A stretch of 64,000 bases of DNA from Tetragonia tetragonoides. Its lineage: Eukaryota > Streptophyta > Magnoliopsida > Caryophyllales > Aizoaceae. Below, in pieces: positions 46,999-58,569 of this stretch. Position 1 is the first letter of the stretch; the number at the start of each line of letters is the position of its first letter. The notes below the pieces were generated by a model that was not told where the DNA came from, did no database searches, and was given only the letters and a program-made list of their open reading frames with translations. The translations under genes were made by a program, and so were the position numbers. The stretch spans positions 39,043,001 through 39,107,000 of the forward strand of contig CM076143.1 in NCBI GenBank assembly GCA_038025085.1. The letters run 5' to 3'.

Positions 46999-48525
46999 AT
47001 GATGAACTTTGATGATGCTTTTGATGCTTGGTTGGCTTCCATGACTGTAGAGGAGAGGTTAAAACTCACCCCTTTTCATTCCATGCCTTCTTTCACCTTA
47101 AACAAGTCAAGATTCTATGGGACTTTCTTCATGCTTCAGTCCAGTTTTGGGACCCAAAATTCCATGTCTTCCGTTTCGGTGCTCAAGAGATGTGTCCGTT
47201 GGTGGAGGAATTCTCCGACATAATTTGCTTTCCAACCGAAAGTCCTCCTGCCGTTCCCTACTTGGGGAATGCCTTCATGGGGGAGTTCCAAAGGTACCTT
47301 GGGTTGTCTCCCCGTCAAGCGGGTCAAGTGCTCAATGGTGAGGCCGTCGACCTTGCCAAGCTTGTGACTTTCTTCACTTCCAAGGCCCAAGGTGGGATGG
47401 ACATGAGGTACAAGAAGTGTGCCTTTGTATTTTGCCTCCTCCATCGTTATTTGTTTGGTGGTGGTGATGAAGATGCTCTTATTCCCTCCGAAAAGAAGCT
47501 TACCATTAATAGGGGCAAAGCTTGCCTTCTTAGGGTGACCGAACATATACAGTGGGATAGCTCTCCTATGCACTTGGTTGTGGGAGAGACAATCCTAGCT
47601 TTAGATAGGCTCAAGAGAAATCCTCAAGAGTCCTTCACCGGGAGCCCTTTACTCCTTCAAGTAAGTATTATGATAAAGTCTTAATCTTTGTGGATTTAAC
47701 TTTATTTGGTGAAATTCTTATCTTGTATTGACTTGAATTTTTCTTTTTGTTGTTTCTGTGTAGATATGGCTCCAAGAGAGGCTTCACTTGCTTGAGGCTC
47801 CAATAGATACTAGGAAGTTCCTCCCTAAACACTTTCTGGCGAGGCGCCGAAAGTTCTCTGAGTCCTCTCGGGAAGAGTGGATAGCATATCTCTATTCCAA
47901 TATCCAACCGGCTTGGTTCATCCCGTGGTGGCGTACCACCAAGATTGTGGGGTGTAGTGAGAACGTGCCCTTTACGAGGATTAGTGGTTTGTATACTTTG
48001 ACGTTCTTCTTGCCGAATCGCCTCCTCCGCCAATATGGCTTAAGGCAAAGGATCCCGAACGTGAGTTGTGAACCTCCTTGTCAAAAGCCCTTAACATCCT
48101 CCTTGGTGTCTAATTGGGAACGGCACTGGAACCGTCGCAAAGTGTGGACTAAGCCGATCTACCCGCATTCAAACGGGTTGTCTAGCTTTTACGAGGAGTG
48201 GATTTGGAACGGTGGCCATCAAGTCAACCAAAGGCTCCTAGAGGAAGAAAAATAGTTGTTCAAGGCTCGCAAATATGATGAGCCAAACGGTATAAGGATC
48301 ACTCCAATGGATAGGCCAGCTAAACCTTCCAAGCCCCAAACTAAGGGTAAGGGAAAAGGGAAGGCAAAGGCCCAATCCATGAAAAGGAAGAATCCGGCCC
48401 ATTCGGCCAAGCAAGTAATTCCAAGTAGGCCCAATGATCACGAGGCCTCTTCTAGCTATGGTAGGAAAATGTGGGCTCCAAGAGAACGAATGGAACTTGA
48501 TGAGCCTAGCGAACCCGTACAATAG
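46999..48525 (+). pseudogene. Antisense DUF7745-like gene
   Basis: ATG 46999 (MNFDDAFDAWLASMTVEERL). A one-base shift near 47095 moves into WDPKFHVFRFGAQEMCPLVE, the HVFRFG..E.CP pattern I associate with DUF7745 plant proteins. It continues with MHLVVGETILALDRLKRNPQ and ESFTGSPLLLQ. An intron (GTAAGTATT...TCTGTGTAG, about 47661-47763) lies between LLLQ and IWLQERLHLLE. Further on are WFIPWWRTTKIVG and LYTLTFFLPNRLLRQYGLR (about 47990-48045). A TAG at 48253-48255 is followed in the same frame by a basic Lys-rich tail ending at TAG 48523-48525. Function is unknown. The family call is from memory of the pattern and should be tested by a profile search. Confidence 0.6.
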
Positions 48526-48975
48526 CCCGAAGAAAAGACAAGGAGGAGTAATCCACTTCTAATTGTCTAGCAAGTCTTGTCCTTTTTTGCTTAGTAGTAT
48601 AATATGCGCAAGTAGATGTAGCTTAGAATTGCCTTTTATTTATTTATTATTATTGTTGTTTTTTTTTTATTATTCGCGCTTTATTATTTTTTTTAGTAGG
48701 GTATGTAATGGACTTTAGCCATATTAATGAAAGACTTGCTTATTTTTGCATTAATCGAATGGATCAAAACTCCCTTTAGAGATTTATTTTGTTAAAGTGG
48801 TCGGGCTCAAGTTATATGGGTTACCTACATATCCATGTGGAATCAGGCCAATAAAGTTTTTTTTTTTTTCTTTTTTTTTTTCTTTTTTTTTTCCGGTCGT
48901 GAGTTCCACGTGTACGAGTTGACCGATTTTGACTTGGATTTGGTGCCTTAGTGGGCTCTCTCAAAGATTTAACAT
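48526..48975. other. Spacer between antisense gene and pol end of C
   Basis: T-rich, with T-runs at 48859-48893. Contains the convergent 3' ends of the antisense gene and of the integrase. No other signal. Confidence 0.5.
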
Positions 48976-50338
48976 TTATGCATAGAACCGCTTAAGTTGG
49001 TCCATATTTGTGAGTTGGGTGAACTCGTTGCCGTCTAAGTCCATTAGCGTTGCTGCTCCACCGAATAATATTGTCTTAATAAGGTATGGGCCGGCCCAAT
49101 TAGGCTTGAACTTTCCCCGAGGATCGGCCAGAATTGGTTTCACCTCTTTTAGGACAAAGTCTCCTTCTTTTAGTCCTCTAGCCTTGAATCGTTGATCAAA
49201 ATGCCTCGCCATCCTTGCTTGGTAGACATGACCATAATGTAGGGCATTTAGTCGTCTTTCATCTAGCAAGATTAATTCGTCATACCGGGCTTGAACCCAC
49301 TCTACTTCGGGTAATTCACTGTCCAAAGCTATCCTCAAAAAGGGAATTTCTACCTCGACTGGGAGTACCGCCTCCATTCCGCATACTAGAGAATAAGTTG
49401 TTGCTCCCGTTGAGGAACGAATGGTGGTTCAATATCCCCATAAGGCGTGTAGCTTCTCTGGCCAATCTTCGTAGTTTTCCGTCATCTTAGCTATCATTTG
49501 TTTCACGTTTTTGTTTGCGGATTCTACGGCTCCATTTGTTTGTGGCCTGTAAGGTGAAGACTGGCAATGTTGAATTTTAAGCTTAGTGAAAAGCTCGCAA
49601 CATCCTTTTTGAATTGAGACCCGTGATCACTTATGATCTCGTGGGCACCCCATATCTGGTGATGATGTTGTCATGTATGAACTTTGCCACGTGTTTAGAC
49701 GCTATCCTTGCGTACGAACGAGCTTCAACCCATTTGGTAAAGTAGTCTATCGCGACTAATATGTATTCATGGCCTCCTTTTCCTGTGGGGGTGATTTTTC
49801 CAATGATGTCAATACCCCATGCAGAGAACGGCCATGGTGAAGTGAATAGATGTAAAGGGGTAGGTGGTCTATGTTGTAAATTAGCGTGAAATTGGCAGCG
49901 TGTGCACTTTCACACGTATTCGATGCAATCTTTTTCCATCTTAGTGCAATAGTATCCTTGCATTAGGATTTTCTTGACCAAGGTAAGTCCATTCATGTGG
50001 GGACCACATACGCCATTATGTATATCGCTCATGACTTTGAGGACCTCGCGTTCTTTTAAGCACAGAAGACTTAACCCTTGTGGTGTCTTTTTATAAAGTT
50101 TGCCTTGCACATGTATGTATTGTGCGGCTAGTCTTCTTAAGGCTCTTTGTTCCCTAGGTGTGGACTGTGGAGGATAAACACCTTTGGCGAGTAAATTGAG
50201 AATGTCGGTAAACCATTCTTCCTCTTCTTCCTCGTTGAGGCATACTTCAAGTGCATTATAGAAGGCGGGCTCAGTGCGCCTTCGAATGTGAATGGGCATG
50301 GAGATTACATCATCTGGAATATTTATCATAGAAGCCAT
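48976..50338 (-). pseudogene. Element C integrase, broken
   Basis: Reading leftward: a low-identity N-terminal linker (IHIRRRTEPAFYNALEV), then HNGVCGPHMNG and a CxxC region (CTRCQFHANLQHRPP, about 49890) form the zinc domain. The catalytic core shows AWGIDIIGKI, VAIDYFTKWVEARSY with the first Asp, IISDHGSQF-type residues near 49640 and NGAVESANKNVK with the Glu (about 49510). The C-terminal part (LKEGDFVLKEVKP, GKFKPNWAGPYLI) ends at 48976. A stop lies at about 49910, a one-base loss at about 49645, and a stop at about 49431. It would insert element DNA into the genome. Confidence 0.85.
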
Positions 50339-50359
50339 CTTTGCTAAGGCATCTGCGAA

Positions 50360-51133
50360 CTAGTTGTCATCTCTAGGAAAGTATGTGAAATGGACATAAG
50401 TGAAATATTTGGCTATCTTTTCCAGATATTCCAGGTAAGGTGCCAGGGATTCCCTTTTCACTTTCCATTTTTTGGAAACTTGGTTTATGATGAGAGTTGA
50501 ATCTCCATATACCTTTAGATCCTTAATTTGCAGTTCTATTGCCGCTTCTAGACCAATGATGCATGCTTCATATTCGGCGCCGTTGTTTGTTACCTCATGA
50601 TCTAACTTGACGGCTATGGGAGTATGTGCGCCTTCGGGGCTGACTAATAATACTCCTACGCCATAACCCTTTTGTTTTGATGCTCCGTCAAAGTATAATT
50701 GCCAAGTCTTTTCCTCGACACTCATTATTCCTTCATCTGGAAAGTTATGTGTAGCATCTTCACTAGTAACTGGGTTTTCGGCGAGATGTTCAGAAATGTC
50801 ATGTCCTTTGATCGCCTTTTGGTGTTCAAAAGTTAGATCGAATTTTGAAAGCATGACGGTCCATCTTGCTATTCTTCCACTAAGGATGGGTTTTTCGAAC
50901 AAGTACTTTAACAAATTCATCCTTGGCTTTATATGAACGGAATGTTGTAGCATGTAGTGTCGAAGCTTCTTGGTTGCAGTGACCAATGCGAGACACGTTT
51001 TCTGTAGGGTGGAGTATCGTGTTTCGTATTCTAGGAATTTCTTGCTAAGGTAGTATATTGCCTTTTCGTCATTCTCCAGCTTTTGGGCCAACATAGCACC
51101 CATGGCGGTTTCTGTGACTGTTAGGTATAGCAT
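50360..51133 (-). pseudogene. Element C dual RNase H region
   Basis: The frame begins at the RT thumb/RNase H join with LYLTVTETAMGAML and ends at about 50360. The first RNase H contains YSTLQKTCLALVTATKKLRHY. A second, archaeal-type RNase H follows with WQLYFDGASKQKGYG, NNGAEYEACIIGLEAA and VYGDSTLIINQV carrying its acidic residues. Having two RNase H domains is the trademark of the Tat lineage. It overlaps the end of the RT frame by a few bases in another frame, so a frameshift separates them. Confidence 0.87.
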
Positions 51134-51981
51134 AAGTGGTTTTCCCGGAATGGGCGGAACAGTACAGGTGGTTTAGCTAAGTATTCCTTAATCTTGTCGA
51201 TGGTTTGCTGGCATTGATCATTCCAGGTAGATTTAGTGTCCTTTTTGAGCTTCTTGAAGATGGGCTCGCATGTAATAGTCAATTTGGATATGAATCGACT
51301 TATATATTGGAGACGTCCTAGGAATCCTCTTATCTCCTTTCCATTTTTGAGAGATGGCATATCCCTTATGGCTTTGATTTTGGTAGGATCGATTTCAATA
51401 CCTCTTGTGCTTATGACGAATCCTAAGAGCTTGCCCGAAGTTACTGCAAACGCAGACTTTTGAGGATTTAATCTCATGTTGTAATTTCGAAGCCTGTCAA
51501 AGAATTTCCTTAGAGAGGGTATATGCCCTTCTCTCTCCTTTAATTTAATGATCATATCGTCTACGTACACTTCGGCTTCCTTGTGTATCATGTCATGTAG
51601 AAGGGAAGTTGCGGTTCTTTGGTATGTTGCTCCCGCGTTCTTCAACCCGAAAGGCATGACGGTGTAGCAATAAGTCCCCCATTGGGTAATGAAAGTGGTT
51701 TTCTCCATATCTTCTTCAACCATTTGTATTTGGTTATACCCTGCATAGCCATCCATGAATGATAAGAGGGCATGTCCTGCGGTATTATCCACCAATACGT
51801 CTATATGTGGCAAGGGAAAGTCATCCTTTGGACTTGCCTTGTTCAGATCCCTAAAGTCAACACACATCCTTACTTTGCCATCCTTTTTTGGAACAGGCAC
51901 TATGTTAGCAACCCAGATAAAACCCGCTGCGAGCTGTTTTTGCACCTCCTCTTTGATTTTCAGTGCGCACTCAGGCTTCAT
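51121..51981 (-). pseudogene. Element C reverse transcriptase
   Basis: An open frame of 286 codons. Motifs in order: GFIWVANIVPVPKKDGKVRM, CVDFRDLNKASPKDDFPLPH, ALLSFMDGYAGYNQI, TVMPFGLKNAGATYQR and the catalytic VYVDDMIIK (about 51565-51590). LLGFVISTRGIEIDP and FLGRLQYISRFI follow. The catalytic residues look intact. Upstream codons (PGISREIA..HTIPLNP) are in the same protein but interrupted by a stop near 52040. It is called a pseudogene because flanking parts are frameshifted and no protease is present. Confidence 0.9.
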
Positions 51982-52052
51982 TCTCTGAAGTTTCTGCTTT
52001 ACTGGCTTTGAATCCGGATTGAGCGGTATTGTATGCTATGCTATTTCGCGAC

Positions 52053-52781
52053 TTATTCCCGGCATGTTTTTGCTAGGACCAAGCGAAAACGTCTATGTAT
52101 TCTTTTAAGAGATTTATAAAGCTTTCTCGCTCTTTGGCAGTTAACGATAAGCCTATGCGCACTTAGCGGCTCTTGATCGTTTGCAAGATTGATTAATTCT
52201 GTTTCTTCCACAATTGAAGTCTTTTGTTCATGCTCTAACAGTGCTTTAGTTACTTCTTTGGGCAATTCTTGTTCATCTTTTGAATTATTAGCTACTAAGT
52301 AATCCAAGAAGTAAGCAGAATCAGTTATTATTTCATTGATAGGGGAAACTGAAACATCAACTGAGCCATTACTATTGGCTTTAACATCTTTAGACTTGCA
52401 AACAAAATTAAACATAGATTTGGGTGGACCACCCGACTCTACTATATTAGACTCGTCTTCGGAATCGGACTCGGTCCGGTCGGAATCAGTGTCGGAGTCA
52501 GGCTTGGATTCTTTGGAGATCGTGATCTTGATCTTCTTTCCATTGGCTCCTGTCCAGCTTATAGTACGTTTCTACTTTGTGAGTTGACCCTCGTTTAGAG
52601 TGATCAACTTAGTTGGGTCAAAGTTTGCATCCTGAATTGCATTATTGACATTGTGGAGCTCTTCATCTTTTGGATGGCGATGCTCTTGTCCAAATAATAG
52701 ACCCAAAGCATTGTTGGGTGTGTTCTCTACCCAATCAAAGTTCAGCCTCCTTCTTACAGGCAAAGTAGGGATGAAGGTCAT
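52053..52781 (-). pseudogene. Element C Gag-Pol linker, acidic, protease not visible
   Basis: The 3' half (MFNFVCKSKDVKANSN... 52415 leftward) and the 5' half (IPTLPVRRRLNFDWVENTPN, 52781 leftward) are separated by a TAG at about 52575. Between them lies an acidic run, KPDSDTDSDRTESDSEDES. I looked for a DSG/DGG/DTG protease core here and between 52781 and 52830 and found none. Either the protease was deleted or it is too diverged to read. Confidence 0.6.
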
Positions 52782-52823
52782 CCTTCCTTTGTTAAGAGTG
52801 TCGGATAAGGCCTTAAATCATAC

Positions 52824-55070
52824 GAACGACCCCTTCGTTGACGAGGTCTTGTATCTTGCGTTCCAGGTGCACACATTCGTCTGTATGATGTCCCCTTCCT
52901 CGGTGATAGATGCAAAAAGAGGTATGGTTCCAGTCCTTACTCTTATTCCCTGGACCCTGGATCAGGTGTTGGCCAAATGGGCCCTAGAATACCTTTCCAA
53001 AACAGGTCCTGAAAGATTTGAGTTGGGGTTGAAAGGATGGGGGTGTATACCCTTTTTGGCATTTTGTTATGGTACTCTCTCTCGAGATTGGCGATGTTTC
53101 TGCAGCTGTATGGTTGAACTTCTATGAGATCTTGAATTCTGTGCTTCAACGCCCAACACTCTTCAGTGTCGTGGCCTCTTCCCCTGTGGTAATTGCAAAA
53201 CTTACATGGGTGCCAAGCGATCCCTGGAGAGATAGGATCGGGGGTTGGTACCAGTGGTCGTATAATTCCAATGCTTATGAGTATCTCAAGAGTGCGAGTC
53301 AGATGGAGAGGTAGCGGGGAGAAGTTTGTTTTGGTCCTATCCCTCATGGATGGGACGTGACTAAGTAGGAGACTCACGCTTGGGTGGAGGATAGATGCGG
53401 AATGCGCTTTTGCGTCCTTTCTTTCTTTCCTTTTCATCTCGATGTTAGTTGCTTCTTCGTCTATTTGTTTTAGACCAACAGTGATTTCCTTAACCAACTC
53501 CTCCAATGATTTCTTGGGAGTGTTGTTGGTTGTGTGAAGGTCATCCTCCTCATCACTATCCCAAATTCCGGCCACCTCTAGATGGAGGGAGTCAATCTTA
53601 AATGGTCCGATGCGATGTGCGATTGGCACAATCAGGCGAGAGGGGTCCTTTTCCTCTTCTTCATCTGTAATGACGAAAACTGCGCCTAGAGGATTTGTGT
53701 TGTTATTTGGAGTGGGAACATTCTTTGGCTTGGGAATAGTCCCATTGCCAAAAAGATCCTGGATTTTATTCTTGAGTGTCCAACACTTCTCATTGTCATG
53801 TCCTTTTCCTCTATGGAATTTGCAATATAGATTAGGGTTCCATGACTGGCTCCTCTTTTTGACGTCGGGATCCGGAGTGGGGCCCACGACATTGAGGTAG
53901 TCATTCATGACAAGCTTTTCCAAAGATTTAGCATAGGTCATATCCAATGGGGTGTATTGCCTTTGCGGTTTGTCGTAGACAGCATTGATTTCATTAACCT
54001 TGTTGGAAGAGTTTCCCGAATTGGGGTTCTTCTTGTAGCTTGAGTTATAAGCACCTTTGTTGAAGAAGTCCTTGTTTTTCTCCTTTTTGAGTGCTTGGTC
54101 ATCCTCTATGAGCAATCCCACACTATTGAGTTGTGCATATGAAGTAATTTCTTGGTATTTGAGAGGATTCAAGTAAGGAGATTTTAAGTTCTTGATGAGT
54201 TTCCGAATTTGCTCTTCCTCGGATGGACGGTTGAGCATTTCGGTCACTTTAGTTCTCCATTTCTTGACAGAATCAGTGAAGCTTTCATTTTCAACTTGCT
54301 TGATTGCTTCCAACTCTCTTATGATGGTTGGTTGGATAACATTGTCGGCATACCTAGTGAGGAATAAACTGGACACTTTGTTCCATTCCTGAACCTGACT
54401 GGGCTCGAGCTTGAAAAACCATGCCCTAACAGTGAGGTCCAAGATTTGTGAGAAAAGGTGAATATAGAGGTCGGGATCTACTCCTCTTAGGCCCATTGCA
54501 GTGGTGAAAGCCCTTATGTGATCTTTTGGATCATCGGTCGATGGGGACTTCAGGCATAGAGAACTTTTGTGGGAGCTTCCCCTTGATGTGAGAGGAGTAT
54601 CCTTCAGCATTGATCATGTAATCCCTTATGATCTTGTTTTGAGTTAGAGCTAACTCAAGGTTCTTAATTTGAGCACTTAGCTCTTCTACCTTGTCATCTC
54701 GAGGTGGAGGATCATCCTGGTTAAGAGGATCAGCTTCATTGACCTTGCTCTCTATCCATGTCACACGGTTTCCCATAGTTTCCAGCATTTTCATCATTTC
54801 AGTCAACATCTCCTCGGTGGTCTTAGGTGGTGGAGGGGGCATATCATCTTCGGTCATTTCAATCAACCTAGAACAAGATGGTCGATACGGAGGGGGAGTA
54901 ACAAATACTGCGTCGGGCTTAGCTTTGCTCGAAGGGGGAGATTCCAATTTGAGCTTCCTAACCAGATGTTGATTACTATGATCGTGTTCCCAACTTTTCG
55001 GACCGACTGTTTTCTTCCCAATCCTGGACAGCGGATAAGACTTAGAAAAGGAAAGACTAACAAGTTCCAC
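52824..55070 (-). pseudogene. Element C Gag with three Cys-His modules
   Basis: ATG at 55070 opens a frame to PQKFSMPEVP (about 54540). A shift there joins DDPKDHIRAFTTAMGLRGVD, the Tat Gag core. LEAIKQVENESFTDSVKKWR follows. The C-terminal half carries three related modules, each with PTPDP, W(N/H)P, then C-x2-(Y/F)H-R-G-x-GH-x4-C: YCKFHRGKGHDNEKC (about 53790-53830), FCNYHRGRGHDTEEC (about 53162-53205) and FCIYHRGRGHHTDEC (about 52872-52917, after a frameshift near 52945). Element A has only one. Such modules bind RNA. The amplification is unusual. Confidence 0.85.
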
Positions 55071-55170
55071 GAAATAAAAGTTTTAAAACAAATATGGGAA
55101 GTTTCTATCTAGGATGTTCTATCAACATAGTTACCCTTGGGGACTAAGTAATGGGTTTAGGTCAAAAGAT

Positions 55171-55513
55171 CTCGACTCAATATAGGATAAACAAAAGATA
55201 TTATACTCTTGACTAAAAGGAGAGGGGAGAGATATTATCTCGACTCAATATGGGATAAAGCAAAAGATATTATACTCTTGAATAAAGGAGAGGGGAGAGA
55301 TATTATCTCGACTCAATGTAGGATAAAGCAAAATATATTATACTCTTAACTAAAGGAGAGGGGAGAGATTATTATCTCGACTCAATATGGGATAAAGCAA
55401 AAGATACTATACTCTTGACTAAAAGGAGAGGGGAGAGATATTATCTCGACTCAATATGAGATAAAGCAAAAGATATTATACTCTTGACTAAAGGAGAGGG
55501 GAGAGATATTATC
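55171..55513. repeat. 68-bp tandem repeat, five copies
   Basis: Units start with CTCGACTCAATATGGGATAA at about 55171, 55239, 55307, 55376 and 55445, and end GAGAGGGGAGAGATATTAT. Copies differ at a few positions. It lies in the leader between the 5' LTR and gag of element C. Confidence 0.93.
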
Positions 55514-56264
55514 GAGATATTTTCACCTAGACTCACTATCTAAATAAAGGGAAAGAATATAGCAACCAAATCTTTCCTAATGTAACGACAATCATATAGA
55601 ACATTCGGGGATATTATTTCCTAAAAATAAAGATTCTACACTCGATCTTAATACCAAATCTAGACTCAAAAAAGGAAAAGATCCTAATTGGGGTCTAACC
55701 TAATATTCTATGACAGCCAAAAAGACTACGCAAAGATTGCGTTCACATATGGGCAAACAGCAAACAACGCAATATGACATGATTATGCAAATCTAGCATG
55801 GACATGGGACAGAGCTTCAACCTAAAACATCGGTTCTAGTTCATGCAATGGGGTAGGCTTAAGGGTTTTGGTCAAAAGGTACTCATGATCAAGAATGTAC
55901 TACAATCCGCGGGATGCGCGACAATGTGAGGCATTCTAGTTATCCTACTCGTCGAGTGGACGAATGCGTAGGAAGGTACATGAGGTGGGGGTATCCATGT
56001 TGCTTGGCAAAGAAGAATCGAGTGGATTCTCACCAAGGCACTTCACCACACTCCATTGGCTAAAAACTGGTTTGAATTTGTAAAAACAAGCTCGGAAGTC
56101 GCGCAAGCGCATGCACATGAATGCAATGAATGCAAATTAATGATGAATGACAAGTCACATAATAATGTTAAGAACACTCAAGGCAGTGAACCAAGCAAAA
56201 ATAATTATAATGAATCGATTTTCAAGTTACACCCTCTTAATCATGTCCCCAGTGAAGTCGCCAC
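55514..56264 (-). other. Element C leader and primer-binding site
   Basis: On the minus strand the LTR end CCTACA is followed by G and TGGCGACTTCACTGGGGA (56246-56263), then CATGATTAAGAGGGTGTAAC. Position and length fit a PBS of the Tat type; I believe it is a tRNA-Arg-like site but did not verify the tRNA. The rest is non-coding leader. Confidence 0.75.
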
Positions 56265-57386
56265 TGTAGGATGCCGTATTTTTCTCCCCTCTTTTCCGCG
56301 TGCCTCACCTTCGGCCCTCCTTTCGGGGGTTCGGGTTTTCCGGACAGCCTGGGAGAGCGCGTTGGTGATTGAATTTCGTGAATCTTTTAGTGTATATGCA
56401 CATAGAGATTTTTGGACCAAGGACATGATTAAGATTCATCCACCAATTCACAAACAAAGCATGATTCAATATAAAACAATAAATAATAAATATGCATTCA
56501 TTTATCCCTTCATTAGGCTTAATATAAGCCCTATTGCCCAAAAGGCGCCATGCATGTACATATCACATAAACCAAATTCGTTAGTAATAACAAGCAATAT
56601 AAAATTTATTGAAAACCCTCAGGTTGGATTACCTGGATGCTCACAATGAACTTATTGGGTTTTATTGCTTAAATTCATGTTCTTGATGAAGTATGAAGAT
56701 TTATTTTTGTGGTGCTAGGGCTAATCCTGAAGGAGTAGAATCAGAATTTAGGGTTTATAATATGAGAGAGAATGTCCAACCTTGAGAGGAAAACTCCAAC
56801 CTCTTAGAGAGAATCTCCAACCTCTAGTCTCTAACTACCAACCTCTTCAACTGAACCCTAAGGTTTGTTTATATAGACGAGGGGGAGCTGCCAGGGTTTG
56901 GCACGAAAATCGAATGGGCCTCAAATTTTGCCGTCCGCGAGAAAGGGTCCAGGCGGCCAAACCGCTAGGCCGAGCGGCCAAACCGGCAGGCCAAGCGGTC
57001 AAGCCGCTTGGCAAGCGGCTTAGCCGCAAGGCAGGCGGTCAAACCGCTTGGGCTGTGCCTAGGCAAAAGTACGGGGGAGGCTCTTCCTAGAGGGTCCACG
57101 CGGGATTGACTGAGCTCCTTTGTTTGACCAAGGGTTGACTCATGGGTATGGGTTCCCTTTCGGGCCCTTTGGTTCAAAGAGGCCTATCTCTCAGTTTTGG
57201 ACTCCAATTGAATTGAGTCCAACTGGTTTGGATCACCTGTACAAAAGGCTTCCATTGGCTAATTCAAATGAACTGGGCTAATCATCAGAGCAATTATTCT
57301 CGCAACCCAAGTTCGAGCAAAATCCAATCCTTTCATCATCGGGTTTTTACGAGGACTTATTAGAGACTCAATTTTTGGTGTCTACA
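56265..57386 (-). repeat. 5' LTR of element C, internally deleted
   Basis: 1122 bp against 1610 bp for its partner. Two gaps explain the difference: 398 bp missing after GATTAAGATT, at a 3-bp ATT microhomology, and about 90 bp missing inside the GCGG array. TATA box GTTTATATAG (plus-strand reading) is retained at about 56868. Confidence 0.93.
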
Positions 57387-58569
57387 CCCGCACCTTGGCC
57401 TAACATTACAACCCAAAAGACCTCTTAAAGGTATGAATCTTAAAAGATGTGTGTGCACCATATAAAAAAAAGAGCCGCTAGATTGAAAACCTAAAAGGGC
57501 GACCTAGGCAAAAGTTAGGCCATAATCATTTAAAAGCCCGCTAAGTCTTTTCATTCAATGAATTAGGCAAAAATGGCAAGCTAGGTGGGTCGATCATCCA
57601 AGACAATGATCCAGGCAAAAGTTAGGGCACTAAAAATCAAAGGTCCTTGAACTACGTTTTGGTTTAATTTCTCTATGGATACGTAGGTAACCTCTTTGAG
57701 GCCCGGCCGTACTCTAATCTTTCTCAATTACAAGACCCATTTGCATCTACCCATGGGATTCATTAAAACTCCTAACTCAATAAGCATCCCTTCATTAATG
57801 GCAACTCAAAATTTTAAAGGTTTCAGAATTTTTGTGATTTTACCCCTTTTAGAGCCTAAGACTTGGATTCGAATTTGCTCCCTAGCATCGCTCCCTATCT
57901 CACACAATTTTCCCATTGTACACTTTTTTGCAGCAAGCCCAATTTCTTTCATAATCTCACATCTTTACCCTGGAATTCTCCACTTTGCATTAACTCCCTA
58001 CTCATAGTTTGTGGCTTCCGCACCCATCTCTTGGTTTTATAACTTTAACTAAGCATCAATCACTCATGGCATCTTCATGGAGTTTCCTCATGGGATCACA
58101 TTACGCATACTGGGGGCTTCGATTTCTCCTATTCTTGGTGAAAAATGTTTGAATACTCGAAATCTCACCTGCATGAACTTTCTCGCTTAACGATCCAACC
58201 GGTAACTGGGGGCTTCGCCCTTGCCTCAAAGGCACCAATCACGCATACATCTCATGGCTTAAGAGGGACACTATTGGAAACAAAAATCCTTTTGCAAATA
58301 AAATGAAATCTCTCGTTTATCCCTTGAAGTCGAGTCTTCTAAGCATTGCATATATGTCACAACTATTGAGTCACATGCATCATTATTCATAACTAGGTTG
58401 CATGGAGCTGTAGGCCTAATTAGCATCGCATTTTCACACTTTGAGTGTCATGTCACTCATTTGCACTTACTAAGCACTTTTTGCTTCTGAGGCACATGCA
58501 TAGCACACACGTACATAGCATTAAATGTGTGAAAGTGTAAGTGTCTTTATTTGGAGTCCCTTCTCTAAC

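Larger units (their letters stand above)
40152..57386 (-). mobile_element. Tat-lineage Ty3/gypsy element C with antisense genes
   Basis: A 17,235-bp element on the minus strand; flanks CCCGT (40147-40151) and CCCGC (57387-57391) are a near-perfect 5-bp duplication. The 3' LTR is 40152-41761 and the 5' LTR is 56265-57386. PBS TGGCGACTTCACTGGGGA, PPT GTAGGGGCTTC and dual RNase H domains place it in the Tat lineage. Sense order: LTR, leader with 68-bp repeats, gag with three Cys-His modules, linker, RT, RNase H, second RNase H, integrase, then a long 3' region. On the opposite strand that 3' region carries a PMD-like gene and a DUF7745-like gene. It is inserted in A. Confidence 0.9.
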
